Positions 26,771 through 36,438 of a DNA stretch of 64,000 nt are shown here, piece after piece. Source of the DNA: Proteobacteria bacterium UBA981 (lineage in GTDB: Bacteria > Pseudomonadota > Gammaproteobacteria > Ga0077536); assembly GCA_002292285.1 (NCBI GenBank), contig DBBP01000019.1:27620-91619 (forward strand), read 5' to 3'. Each line of letters begins with the position of its first letter. Within the stretch, counting starts at the first letter, position 1. The notes under the pieces are model-generated. The model saw nothing but the letters and a program-made list of their open reading frames with translations, had not been told where the DNA came from and ran no database searches. The translations under genes were made by a program, and so were the position numbers.

Positions 26771-27529
26771 ATGTCCAAAGATTATTTTTCCAGTCAGGCG
26801 GCGCTCTATCAGCAATTTCGGCCGCATTATCCCGACACCTTGTTCGCTTTTTTGACCGCCGGCCTTAAGCCCGGCGCATTAGTCTGGGACTGCGCGACTG
26901 GTAATGGGCAGGCTGCACTTGGACTTGCTCGCTGCGAGGCCATCGAGGCGCTGATCGCGAGTGACCAAAGCGACGCCCAATTGGCGCAGGCGCAAGATCA
27001 TCCGCGCGTACATTATGTGCAGGCGATGGCCGAGCAAGTGCCACTGGCCGATCATTCGGTCGATCTGGTCACTGTCGCGCAGGCCTTACACTGGTTTGAG
27101 TTCGACGCCTTTTATCGCGAAGTGAAACGGGTGCTCAAAGCGGACGGCCTGTTTGCAGCCTGGACTTACAGTTTTTTGTCGGTTACGCCGCAGCTCGGCA
27201 CGGACCTTGATGCGGCGATTCGTCAGTTTTATCGGGACGTCATCGGCGCGTATTGGCCGCCGGAACGACGCTGGGTAGATCAGCACTACCGCGCCATTCC
27301 GTTTCCCTTCGTTGACGTTGCAGTGCCGGAAATAACCATTGACGTGGCGTGGAATTTGCCCATGGTGCTCGGCTATATGAGTTCATGGTCGGCGGTGCAG
27401 TTATATAAAGATGACAGGCAACATGATCCGATGCCGGAATTTGCGGCACGGCTCACGCCACTATGGGGCGAACCCGAGCGCATTCGAAAATTGCGCTGGC
27501 CGCTCGGCGTGCGGGTGGGTCGCCTTTAG
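26771..27529 (+). CDS. SAM-dependent class I methyltransferase
   Basis: A 252-residue methyltransferase. Motif I is LVWDCATGNGQAALGLARCE, giving the AdoMet-binding DxxxGxG loop near residue 40, and the acidic strand IEALIASDQSDAQLAQA comes next. The post-motif region VDLVTVAQALHWFEFDAFYR and RVLKADGLFAAWTYSF completes the Rossmann core. The N-terminal FSSQAALYQQFRPHYPDTLF is common in UbiE-like proteins of this group. The substrate is unknown. The stop overlaps the convergent phytanoyl-CoA dioxygenase-like gene by 4 nt. Confidence 0.9.
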   Translation: MSKDYFSSQAALYQQFRPHYPDTLFAFLTAGLKPGALVWDCATGNGQAALGLARCEAIEALIASDQSDAQLAQAQDHPRVHYVQAMAEQVPLADHSVDLVTVAQALHWFEFDAFYREVKRVLKADGLFAAWTYSFLSVTPQLGTDLDAAIRQFYRDVIGAYWPPERRWVDQHYRAIPFPFVDVAVPEITIDVAWNLPMVLGYMSSWSAVQLYKDDRQHDPMPEFAARLTPLWGEPERIRKLRWPLGVRVGRL

Positions 27530-28389
27530 GACTGGCCTGGCCGCGGCCGTAGCTGTGGAAACTCGGGATGACGGAATAAGGTTCCGGGTTCGGCGAGCGC
27601 CATTTTTTTCAGTGGATGGCGGCCGCCGTCGTCATGCTTCAGACCGTCAACATTGGCCATGCCGTCATGCGGACGCGCGGCACAACGTGCGTCATCGCCA
27701 AAAAAGCGCAGCGACAAGGTGCGCCGGCGTTTGTCAGCGACTGTAGCGGCCCCGCCGTGCAGCGTCGCGGGGTGAAATACGACGACATCGCCGGGCTCGA
27801 TAGCCCACGACAAAATCGGAAATTGGTGTGGCGCTGCATCAACATCCGGTAGGGCGGGCCAGGTATCCGCATCGAATAAATTGGCACTCGTGTCCTGCGG
27901 ATTGAAAGCGCTCGGGTTATACAAAGGACCGCGGTGCGAGCCTTTAACAAACTCCAGTGAATGCGCCTTGTCGACTGCGTCCAGACTGGTCCACAACACT
28001 GCCAGATCATCGCCTTCGGCCGGGAGATAAGGGAGGTCCTGATGCCAGGGCGTGCGACGCGTGTCAGCTCCTTCTTTAAGCCAGATTTGTTCGTACATCA
28101 GCCACACATTGTCGCAATCGAACAGACCTGCAGCGATATCGGCTACTGCGGTGTCGCACAGCAGTTCGCGATAGGCCGGGAAAGCATCCGGGTTGGCCTG
28201 GTCCTGATAGAAGGTGCCCGGCGTGCCGTGCAGCACCGCGCCTGCACCGGGGCCCGGGTTCTCCAGCGTCCAATAGAAGCAGGCCTCTGCGAGGCGCAGC
28301 GCGTTCTCATTCAGGGCCGCCGGAATGAACACGACCCCGTCGTTGCGGTAAGTCGCGCGCAAGGTCGCGAAATCAGCTAGTTCAGACAT
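27526..28389 (-). CDS. Phytanoyl-CoA dioxygenase family (PhyH) protein
   Basis: A 287-residue Fe(II)/2-oxoglutarate dioxygenase. The metal-binding His and Asp are in RTPWHQDLPYLP (about residue 120) and the distal His lies in DVVVFHPATLHGGAATVADK. The N-terminus (FATLRATYRNDGVVFIPAAL) matches PhyH proteins. I use the ATG at 28389, which gives MSELADF; the frame opens four codons earlier. PhyH proteins hydroxylate branched acyl chains or other small molecules, and the natural substrate is open. It is convergent with the methyltransferase. Confidence 0.88.
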   Translation of the reverse strand: MSELADFATLRATYRNDGVVFIPAALNENALRLAEACFYWTLENPGPGAGAVLHGTPGTFYQDQANPDAFPAYRELLCDTAVADIAAGLFDCDNVWLMYEQIWLKEGADTRRTPWHQDLPYLPAEGDDLAVLWTSLDAVDKAHSLEFVKGSHRGPLYNPSAFNPQDTSANLFDADTWPALPDVDAAPHQFPILSWAIEPGDVVVFHPATLHGGAATVADKRRRTLSLRFFGDDARCAARPHDGMANVDGLKHDDGGRHPLKKMALAEPGTLFRHPEFPQLRPRPGQS

Positions 28390-28503
28390 ATTCATGACCA
28401 TCCACTGGACGGGCAGCGTGGACGAGTTAACCGGGTTGTCTCGTTTACTGTGCCCGAAAATAAGCGCCTACGCGCTTTTCCGAATCCGCTTAAGCGCCCT
28501 GAT

Positions 28504-29334
28504 CTATTCAGGTATTTGATTCGCAATCTCACGTAGTTTGCTGAGGTGCTGTTCGTTATCGAGTCCACCGCCCAGGGTCCGCAGGCACACGTAGTCGAGT
28601 CCCGCTTTGCGCCAGCCCCGCACGCGATCCTGCCATTCTGCTTCGCGCGGCCCAACGACAGCGACGCCGGCTTCGGTACCAATTTCTGCCGGATCGCGGC
28701 CGCTTGCTTGCGCTGCGTCAGCAATCTTTGCGCTGACTTCGACAAACTCATCCGGCGAACTCAACACAAACCAGCCATCGGACAAGGTGGCGATACGCCG
28801 AATAACGGACGCACGGGGTACCGCTTGCGCTCCAATCCACATCGGGATCGGACGCTGGTCGGGTAACGGGTCTAAGCCCATACCGGAGATCGTGTCCCAG
28901 CGCCCGGCGAATTCGACTTGCTCGTTGGTCCAGAGCTGTTTTAGCAAGGTCATCTGCTCATCACAGCGAGCGCCACGGCTATGAAAGTCCGCCCCCACGG
29001 CTGCAAACTCTTCCGGACTCGCACCGACCCCAATGCCGAGCCGCAAACGGCCATTGCTCAATAAATCGAGACCGGCAGCCTGTTTAGCAAACACGGCGGT
29101 CCGGCGCAGCGGTAATACGATCACCGAGGGGACGAGCTGGATTTTCGACGTGAATCCGGCAAGCCAGGCCAATAAGGTCATCGGCTCGTGTAAATGTCCG
29201 CTATCCGGGCGGATGACTTGATCGGGAATACGCAGATGGCTGAAATCCAATTCCTCGGCGAGCTCGGCAAATGCTTTGATGGCGCCAAGGTCGTTTTTCA
29301 TTTCGCGTACGGGCAGGGATAGTCCGATTTTCAC
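28504..29334 (-). CDS. Luciferase-like (LLM class) oxidoreductase
   Basis: A 276-residue bacterial-luciferase-superfamily protein beginning with a GTG. Recognisable parts are ELAEELDFSHLRIPDQVIRP, IQLVPSVIVLPLRRTAVFAK, LLSNGRLRLGIGVGASPEEF and PIPMWIGAQAVPRASVIRRI. The pattern resembles the probable-F420-dependent group similar to the protein at 5793. It is 114 nt upstream of the PhyH-like gene, on the same strand. Substrate and cofactor cannot be settled by sequence reading. Confidence 0.87.
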   Translation of the reverse strand: MKIGLSLPVREMKNDLGAIKAFAELAEELDFSHLRIPDQVIRPDSGHLHEPMTLLAWLAGFTSKIQLVPSVIVLPLRRTAVFAKQAAGLDLLSNGRLRLGIGVGASPEEFAAVGADFHSRGARCDEQMTLLKQLWTNEQVEFAGRWDTISGMGLDPLPDQRPIPMWIGAQAVPRASVIRRIATLSDGWFVLSSPDEFVEVSAKIADAAQASGRDPAEIGTEAGVAVVGPREAEWQDRVRGWRKAGLDYVCLRTLGGGLDNEQHLSKLREIANQIPE

Positions 29335-29508
29335 AGGCGTGCTCTCGATGTATAACGGGTTGGACGCTGGCGTTGCCAGCAGGACGGCAATATATCAGCT
29401 GCGGATCGTCGCGGTGGCTATTACCGCGATTGGCTTCGGCCTAACATGAAGCGTCTTCGGGCCGTGTCGCACGCGCGCCTGACTGAGTTATCGCACAGAG
29501 GGTTTGGG

Positions 29509-30285
29509 ATGGAAGTGAAAGGCAAGATTGCCGTGATTACGGGTGGCGCAAGTGGTATCGGAGCAGCGCTGGCGCGGCGCTTTCACGCCGAAGGTGCGAA
29601 AGCGATTGCAGTTGCCGATGTCCAGGCCGAGCCACTCGCGGCAGTCGCCGAAAGTATTGGGGCACTGGCTGTCAGCTGCGATGTATCGCGTGAAAGCGAC
29701 GTGCAACGTCTTGTGCAGCGCGTCGAGGACGAACTTGGCCCGATTGATATTTTCTGTTCCAACGCCGGCATAGCGCGTCTGGGTGAAGAAAATGCGCCGA
29801 ACGAAGAATGGCAACTGAACTTCGACATCCACGTGATGGCGCATGTCTACGCAGTGCGCGCGGTCGCACCGAAGATGGCAGCGCGCGGGAGCGGTTATTT
29901 AATCCACACTGCCTCGGCGGCTGGGCTGCTGAGCCATATTCAAAGCGCAACTTATGCGGTTAGCAAACACGCTGCGGTGGCGTTCGCTGAATGGGTTTCA
30001 ATCAAGTATCGAGATCAGGGCGTACACGTTTCTGTACTCGCGCCGCAGGCGGTGCGCACGCCGATGACCGATCGGCCCGACGGCGCTTCGGTGGCGAGCG
30101 TCGATGGCATGATTGAGCCCGAACAACTGGCCGACTGCGTCATCGAGACCATGGCTGCGGAACGCTTTTTAATGCTGCCGCATCCGGTCGTGCACGACTA
30201 CATGGTTGGCAAAGCGACTGATGTCGACCGCTGGCTTGAAGGTATGAATCGCTGGCGCAGAAAAGCGGGTGCACCAGCGCGCTGA
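29509..30285 (+). CDS. Short-chain dehydrogenase/reductase
   Basis: A 258-residue classical SDR. The NAD(P)-binding motif is VITGGASGIGAALARRFHAE near the N-terminus, followed by IDIFCSNAGIARLG. The catalytic Ser lies in LIHTASAAGLL and the YxxxK pair in YAVSKHAAVAFAEW. The ATG at 29509 begins MEVKGKIAVIT, the usual family start; the open frame begins 21 codons earlier. The Asp in AIAVADVQAEPL after the second strand suggests preference for NAD. The substrate is unknown, and it is divergent from the luciferase-like gene at 28504. Confidence 0.9.
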   Translation: MEVKGKIAVITGGASGIGAALARRFHAEGAKAIAVADVQAEPLAAVAESIGALAVSCDVSRESDVQRLVQRVEDELGPIDIFCSNAGIARLGEENAPNEEWQLNFDIHVMAHVYAVRAVAPKMAARGSGYLIHTASAAGLLSHIQSATYAVSKHAAVAFAEWVSIKYRDQGVHVSVLAPQAVRTPMTDRPDGASVASVDGMIEPEQLADCVIETMAAERFLMLPHPVVHDYMVGKATDVDRWLEGMNRWRRKAGAPAR

Positions 30286-30361
30286 CCCGGTGCCGCATTC
30301 GGGCACGGCGACGGCAAGTTCCGATTCGCGCGCGTGATGCGCCATCGGTTAGCGCGAACGA

Positions 30362-33300
30362 CTAAGTCAATGCGAGGAGGTCGGTATTGCCCCCGACCGC
30401 AACCGTATTGACGGTGACGACGCGTTCGCTCGCGAAACGCAACAGATAATTCGGGCCGCCTGCTTTCGGTCCCGTCCCAGACAAGCGTTGCCCGCCGAAC
30501 GGCTGCGAGCCCACCACCGCGCCGGTCATGTTGCGGTTCGCATAGACGTTACCCGCACCTACCCGTCGCGCCGCAAGGTGAACGCGTGATTCGATGCGGG
30601 AGTGAATACCGAACGTCAAGCCATAGCCGGAGTTCGATATTTCCGTCAGGGTCTTTTCGAATTCGTTTGCGTTGAAGCGGATGACATGCAGCAGCGGCCC
30701 GAAATGTTCTTGCTCAAGTTCATTGATATGGGTGATCTCGAAAAGCGCCGGTGCTACGAACGTGCCGCCGGCGCATTCTGGCGGCACTTTCAGTATATGG
30801 AGCAACTGATTGGCATCCGTCAGCGTCTGCACATGCGTGCGTAGTGCGCGCGCTGCGCCGGCCGAGATAATCGGCCCCACATCTGTTGCGAGCAAAGCCG
30901 GGTCGCCGATTCGCAGCTCGTCCATCGCGCCCTTAAGCATCTCGATAGTGGCTTCGGCAATGTCATGTTGCAGATACAGCACGCGCAGTGCCGAGCAGCG
31001 TTGCCCGGCACTAAGGAAGGCGGATTGGATCACGTCATCGACGACTTGTTCAGGCAATGCGCTCGAGTCGACAAGCATTGCGTTCTGGCCACCAGTTTCG
31101 GCGATCAGCGGTGCGATAGCACGCGTGGTTTCCGCCATCGCGCGATTGATCTTGTGTGCCGTTTGAGTGCCGCCCGTGAACGCCACACCGGCCACCGCAG
31201 GGTCGCGAACGAGCCGCTCGCCGATGGCGCCGCCGCCGAGAATGAGATGACATAGGGCGGCTGGAACGCCGCACTAATGAAGCAAGGTCAGCGCCTCAAA
31301 TGCGACTATCGGGGTCTCAACGGCAGGCTTTGCCAGCACCGCATTGCCGGCGCCTAGTGCGGCCGTCACCTGGCCAATAAAAATCGCTAGCGGAAAATTC
31401 CACGGGCTGATGCAAACAAACACACCTCTGCCGTGCAGGCTGAGCGTATTGGTTTCGCCGGTCGGGCCGGGTAGCGCTTCAGTGGCACCAAACAAACGCC
31501 GCGCGTGGCTGGCGTAGTAGCGAGCGAAGTCGACCGCCTCGCGAACTTCGGCTACCGCATCGGCATAGGTCTTACCCGCCTCGCGGCACAACAGCGCAAT
31601 AAATCGATCGCGCTGTTGTTCGAGCGTGTCGGCAAAGCGCTCGATAATTTCCGCGCGCTGATCAGCGCCGCACGCATCCCAGTCCGGTTGTGCGGCGATG
31701 GCCAGTTGGAACGCGCGCTCGAGGTCTGCTTCGGTGGCCTCAATGCAGGTACCGACAACGTCGTCATGGCGCGCTGGATTGACTACCTCGACGCTGCGAC
31801 CGGTGCCCATTTCGCCGCCCACCAGTGATGCTGCGCAATGAAGTGCCGCGTGCGAATCGATGACAGCCTGGCTGAGTGCCGCGACGCTGGCGGCATCCGC
31901 GAGATCAACCCCTGCAGCGCTGCGGCGCTGCGCTCCAAATAGATCAGCCGGCAGACAGATGGCCGGATTTGCGATGGGGCGTAATTGCCGGGTCACCTGC
32001 AGCGGGTCGCCGACTAGTTCCGCCGCGGGCGCATTCTGATCCAGGAAGCGATTAATGAACGAGCTGTTCGCGCCATTTTCCAGCAGGCGTCGGACCAGGT
32101 AGGCAAGCAGGTCGTCGTGTGGACCAACGGGCGCGTAGATACGCATCGGTGGGAAGTGTTCGTAATAGGCACTCGCAGCGGCGTACAACGCTTCGCCCAT
32201 GCCATGCAGGCGCTGAAACTCGAAACCCTGACCGGCCTTAGCCATGGCCATGACAGCGGCGAGGGAATGCGCGTTGTGGGTGGCAAACTGTCCATAAAGT
32301 TGCGCGGGGTGGTCGAGAATTTTGCGCGCACAGATCAAGTACGACGCATCGGTCGACGATTTTCGCGTGAAGACCGGGTAGCCGCACAGACCCTGCTGTT
32401 GTGCGTGCTTAATCTCGAGGTCCCAATATGCCCCCTTTACCAGCCGTACAGGGAAAACGCGCTCGGTTTCACTGGCCAGGCCCAGCAGCCAATCAAGGAC
32501 GCTTAAGGCACGCTTGCTGTAAGCCTGGACAGCCAGACCCAGACCATGCAGGCCGCGTAATTCCTGGTCCGATGCCAGCGCCTGGAAAACCTCAAGGGAC
32601 AGTTCGAGGCGATGCGCTTCTTCAGCATCTATCGTTAGTTCTACCCCACCGTGTGCGGCGGCGAGACACAGTTGCTTCACTCTGGGGATCAATTCGGCGA
32701 GGACACGCTGACGTTGCGCATAGTCGTAACGCGGATGCAGGGCTGACAGTTTGATGGAGATTGACGCGGGCCCGGCCTCGGACTTCGCGCCGCTTGCGAT
32801 CGTCTCGATGGCATTGAGGTAGGCCGCAAAATAGCGCGCTGCAGTTGCTGCGTCGCGCGCGCCCTCGCCGAGCATATCGAATGAATACAGGCCGTCCGCC
32901 GCACTGTTGTGCAAAGCGTGGTCGATGGTTGCCCCGAGCACGAACTCCCGGCCCAGTATGGTCATAGCCGCGCGCATCGCAGCGCGGATCACCGGCTCGC
33001 TGAGGCGATTGGTCAGCTGCTGTAACCACATTCCGGGCTCGGCGCTGAACTCGCGATCGACACTGACCAATTTGCCGGTCAACAGCAATGCCCAGGTGGA
33101 CGCATTGACTAACACGGATGTTGCGTGGCCGGCGTGCGATAACCAGTCACCCATCAAAATCTTGTCGGCGATAAGCTGATCAGCCGTGCGCTCGTCGGGA
33201 ATCCTGAGCAGGCTTTCGGCCAGACACATCAAGGCTACGCCTTCGGTATTCGACAGACCGTACTCGGACAAAAATGTATCCAGCAAGCCAAGCGCGCTGC

Positions 33301-33493
33301 TGTCTGCGCGAGCCATCTCGACAAGCGCTACTGCGTGTTTGGAAATGTCCTGTGCACAATTATCTGAGTACGGCGGGATCTCCAGCATGCGCGTCGCCGC
33401 TGCGCTCTCGTCGGCCAGTTTCCAGACGGAAATTGCCAGGCGTTTTTCACGTGCAGACGTGGTTTTATTCCCTTGTATTTGACTCGCTGCCAT
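30362..33493 (-). pseudogene. putA: Bifunctional proline dehydrogenase/P5C dehydrogenase, interrupted by TAG
   Basis: Proline to glutamate in two steps. The N-terminal part (from the ATG at 33493, after an AGGA site) holds the PRODH domain with ISIKLSALHPRYDYAQR, VRLVKGAYWDLEIKHAQ and EFQRLHGMGEALY, then the start of the aldehyde dehydrogenase domain (CISPWNFPLAIFIGQVTAAL). A TAG at 31274-31276 stops it after 739 residues in LTLLH. The same frame then continues with CGVPAALCHLILGGGAIGE and keeps the ALDH Glu (IAETGGQNAML) and Cys (GQRCSALR). The total of about 1043 codons fits full PutA. The likely change is GAG to TAG (LLHEAGVP in relatives). A real nonsense mutation or a sequencing error is possible; readthrough is not supported. 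Confidence 0.88.
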
Positions 33494-33629
33494 TAGGTGT
33501 CCTGCCTGTGGAATCGGTACGTTTGAGCGAACCATCGATTTGACGTTTCGTCAGTCATCATCGAATGCGAAACGAGACGTGGGGAATCTCGGTGAAAGCG
33601 ACTGCGTGGTGTCCTGTGTTGCGCATTCA

Positions 33630-34624
33630 TCACAAATAAACTGCGCGCTTCGAACACCGACCGCCTTGCCCGCCAGCATTTTCGCTCACTACAGCAGGGG
33701 TTCCTTTGCGGATGCCGCCACCCAGCGCGCTTCGAATCAGCTCGACCGCCCGCTGCGCAGAAACATTTGTGCGGTCCAGGAGCGGATTGAGTTCAACGAC
33801 CTCCATCGACATCATGCCCCCGTCACGCGCGCATTCGCGCAACAGCAGGTTCGCCTCAGGCAAGGTCACACCATCGGCCACTGGGGTGCCCGTAGCCGGT
33901 ATAACGGTCGGGTCGCAGCCGTCCAGATCGAAGCTGATGTGAAAGCCCGCGGTCCCCGCATTGATAATCTTGAGAGCCCGACGCGCAATCTCCGGCATGC
34001 CGAACTCATCGATGTCGTCCATCGTGAACACACTAACGCCAGAGCGGGTGATGAATCGTCGTTCGGCGCGATCGATATCGCGCAGCCCGACAATCGCGAC
34101 GTTCTTTGCGGCCACTGCCGGATGTGCGCCGAGGACGCGGGATAACTGGGCATCTCCATAGCCGAGTAAATGTGCGAGCGGCATGCCGTGAACGTTGCCG
34201 CTGGGCGAGCTGGCGGGTGTGTTCATATCAGCGTGGGCGTCGAACCAGAGCAAGCCAGCGGTTTGACGCCGCGCGCGCGAATGAGCTGAGATCCCCGACA
34301 TGGTTCCCATGGCTATCGAATGATCGCCGCCAAGCACCAACGGTGTCGCGCCGGCTCGTAGCGTTTCCAAGGTGTGCCTGGCCGGCACTCACAGACTGCG
34401 AGGATCTCTGCTTTGAAGCGGACTGTTTGATCCACAGATCCACGGGTGTCGAACACCGGCACGGAGATATCCAGCTCAGCCCTCAGTGGGTAGCCGAGGG
34501 ATTCGAGCGCCGTGCTTAAGCCGGCCGCACGCAGCGCGCAAGGCCCACCGGCCGTTCCGCGACGAGAGGCGCCGAGATCAAGCGGCACGTTGATGATGCG
34601 CACTGGCCGAGGCGTTCTCATCAC
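33630..34624 (-). pseudogene. rocF: Arginase, frameshifted
   Basis: Hydrolyses arginine to ornithine and urea. The N-terminal frame runs VRIINVPLDLGASRRGTAGG to FKAEILAVCE and is lost into unrelated sequence near 34385-34395. The other frame then continues ARHTLETLRAGATPLVLGGD, including the three metal-binding blocks GGDHSIAMG, DAHADMN and SFDLDGCDP. The total length with one base restored is 331 residues, near the family norm. No homopolymer marks the site. It lies between ornithine cyclodeaminase and PutA, so all three act in one route to glutamate. The frameshift may be a true loss of function or a base-calling error. Confidence 0.85.
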
Positions 34625-34657
34625 GAGCGGCCGTTCAATTCACGCGCAGTGAAGGTC

Positions 34658-35782
34658 TCACGCTGACCCGGCGCGATTGATCATGCCAAACAAGTCGCGC
34701 GGGTCGTCCGGGTCGGCAATCATATCCAGTTTGGTGAAATGACCGGTCGTTTCAAGTTGGTCATGAACATAGCGCAACGCGGAAAAATCTTCGATCGCAA
34801 AGCCGACGCTATCAAACAGCGTCAACTCGCCATCTGATGATCGACCCTTGGCGTCGCCGTTAATGACTTGCCAAAGTTCGGTCACCCGGTGATCCGGCGG
34901 CAGTTGTTGAATCTCGCCTTCAATGCGCGTCTGCGGCGCATACTCAACAAAAATATCGGCTCGCTGCACTAGGGCGCGCTGAAGTTCGGTCTTCCCCGGG
35001 CAATCGCCGCCAATCGCATTGATGTGCACACCGGTGCCTATCATGTCGTCTGTCAAAATGGTGGCGTACTGCTTATCTGCGGTGCAGGTTGTGACAATCT
35101 GCGCACCTGCGATGGCCTCTACCGCACTGTTACACGCGACCACATCGATGCCGCTGGTCGCCAGATTGCGCACCGCCTTGTCGGTTGCGTGTCGGTCTAT
35201 GTCGTAAAGCCGCACGCTCTCGATGCCGAGCAGTTCCCGGAAGGCCGCGACCTGAAACTCGCATTGCGTACCATTACCAATCATGGCCATGACGCTAGCT
35301 CCTGCGGGCGCCAGATATTTCGCTGCAACAACGGACGTTGCAGCGGTTCTTAACGCCGTGAGGATGGTCATCTCTGTGAGCAGTACCGGATAACCGTTAC
35401 TGACCTTTGCGAGAACCCCAAATGCCGTCACCGTCTGAAAACCGCGCGCCATATTGGCTGGATGACCGTTAACGTATTTGAAACCATAGGTCGCGCCGTC
35501 GCTGGTTGGCATTAACTCGATCACACCTTCTTTGGAATGCGCAGCGACGCGCGGGCTTTTATCGAATTGTTCCCAACGTTCGAAATCGGCCTCCAGGTAA
35601 GCCGACATTTCCCGGAGCATGGTTGGCAAACCTATCTGATTCACGATCTTCATCATGTTATCGACGCTGACGAAGGGCACGAAGGCGAGTTGGGAAGGCG
35701 CGGGCGGGGTATCGCGAGGTCGACTGCCCCGCAGTGCAGTGCGGGTTTCGGCACTTTCGGACGAGTGCTGAGATGCAGGCAT
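34658..35782 (-). CDS. Ornithine cyclodeaminase
   Basis: Turns ornithine directly into proline and ammonia. A 374-residue protein of the OCD/mu-crystallin family. The substrate block FVPFVSVDNMMKIVNQIG is followed by IELMPTSDGATYGFKYVNGH with the conserved Lys, TILTALRTAATSVVAAKYLA and the NAD-binding ASVMAMIGNGTQCEFQVAAF, and then GTGVHINAIGGDCPGKTEL. Close resemblance to true bacterial OCDs supports the ornithine activity. The start is uncertain: the ATG at 35782 is used here, while a TTG at 35818 would add 12 residues and overlap an inverted repeat. It is divergent from the Lrp/AsnC gene. Confidence 0.88.
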   Translation of the reverse strand: MPASQHSSESAETRTALRGSRPRDTPPAPSQLAFVPFVSVDNMMKIVNQIGLPTMLREMSAYLEADFERWEQFDKSPRVAAHSKEGVIELMPTSDGATYGFKYVNGHPANMARGFQTVTAFGVLAKVSNGYPVLLTEMTILTALRTAATSVVAAKYLAPAGASVMAMIGNGTQCEFQVAAFRELLGIESVRLYDIDRHATDKAVRNLATSGIDVVACNSAVEAIAGAQIVTTCTADKQYATILTDDMIGTGVHINAIGGDCPGKTELQRALVQRADIFVEYAPQTRIEGEIQQLPPDHRVTELWQVINGDAKGRSSDGELTLFDSVGFAIEDFSALRYVHDQLETTGHFTKLDMIADPDDPRDLFGMINRAGSA

Positions 35783-35814
35783 CAGCGGCGCTTGAGCTTT
35801 CAGCACGATCGTCT

Positions 35815-35842
35815 CCAAAGTATTTACAGAAAGATACTTTGG
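35815..35842. promoter_or_regulatory. Inverted repeat, candidate operator next to ornithine cyclodeaminase
   Basis: CCAAAGTAT (35815-35823) and ATACTTTGG (35834-35842) are exact reverse complements, separated by 10 nt. They sit just upstream of the preferred ornithine cyclodeaminase start, so they may be the regulator's binding site for this gene. Confidence 0.5.
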
Positions 35843-35868
35843 ACTAATTTAGTGGCTAATTGATAGGC

Positions 35869-35909
35869 TACAATATGTACAGAATGTTCAGCGTAACTTA
35901 CATATTGTA
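35869..35909. promoter_or_regulatory. Inverted repeat, candidate Lrp/AsnC operator
   Basis: TACAATATGTA (35869-35879) and TACATATTGTA (35899-35909) are perfect 11-bp inverted arms whose centres are 30 bp apart, close to three helical turns. Each arm is itself nearly palindromic. It lies between the divergent regulator and catabolic genes, which is typical for an autoregulated Lrp/AsnC site. Confidence 0.6.
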
Positions 35910-35944
35910 CCTAGAGGCATGACACTTCTTATTATCAAATCCCC

Positions 35945-36382
35945 ATGCTGCTCATGCCCGGCCTAGATTCGACAGATCAGGGTTTACTGGCACTGTTGCG
36001 CAATGACGCCCGCACTTCGGTAGTGGCGCTGGGTAAGCGCTTGGGGGTCTCGCGCGCGACGGTGCAAAACCGCATGCGCAGGCTCGAGAAAGACGGCGTT
36101 ATCCTCGGTTACACCGTGGCTCTGGCAGCGGACATCGACGCACCGGCGGTGCGGGCGCTGATGAGCATTCGCGCGGAGAGCGTCAAGGAGCGTCATGTCA
36201 TCGGAAGCCTGCGCGGTAATCCCAATGTGACGGCCGTACATCACACAACCGGGCGCTGGGATCTGATTGCTGAAATTCAAACCGACTCGCTGGCGTCTTT
36301 CAACGCCATAGTCGGTGCCGTGCGACTTTTCGATGGGGTCACTGCGACGGAGACGAATCTGCTGCTGGACAGCTACGAGTAG
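35945..36382 (+). CDS. Lrp/AsnC family transcriptional regulator
   Basis: A 145-residue regulator. The N-terminal winged helix-turn-helix (LLALLRNDARTSVVALGKRL, then VSRATVQNRMRRLEKDG) is followed by the RAM-type ligand domain (ALMSIRAESVKERHVIGSL, then VTAVHHTTGRWDLIAEIQTD). Members respond to amino acids. Divergent placement next to ornithine cyclodeaminase, arginase and putA makes arginine, ornithine or proline a likely effector. An ATG three codons later (35954) is an alternative start. It probably controls its own gene through the repeats upstream. Confidence 0.9.
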   Translation: MLLMPGLDSTDQGLLALLRNDARTSVVALGKRLGVSRATVQNRMRRLEKDGVILGYTVALAADIDAPAVRALMSIRAESVKERHVIGSLRGNPNVTAVHHTTGRWDLIAEIQTDSLASFNAIVGAVRLFDGVTATETNLLLDSYE

Positions 36383-36438
36383 CAGGCCGGATAGCGGCGT
36401 ATGCGATGCCGGTCGACTGCTCAGCGACGCCGTCAATG

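Noticed and set aside
31274..31276. TAG in PutA as pyrrolysine or programmed readthrough
   Set aside because: No pyrrolysine context and no readthrough signal. A point mutation or an error is simpler.
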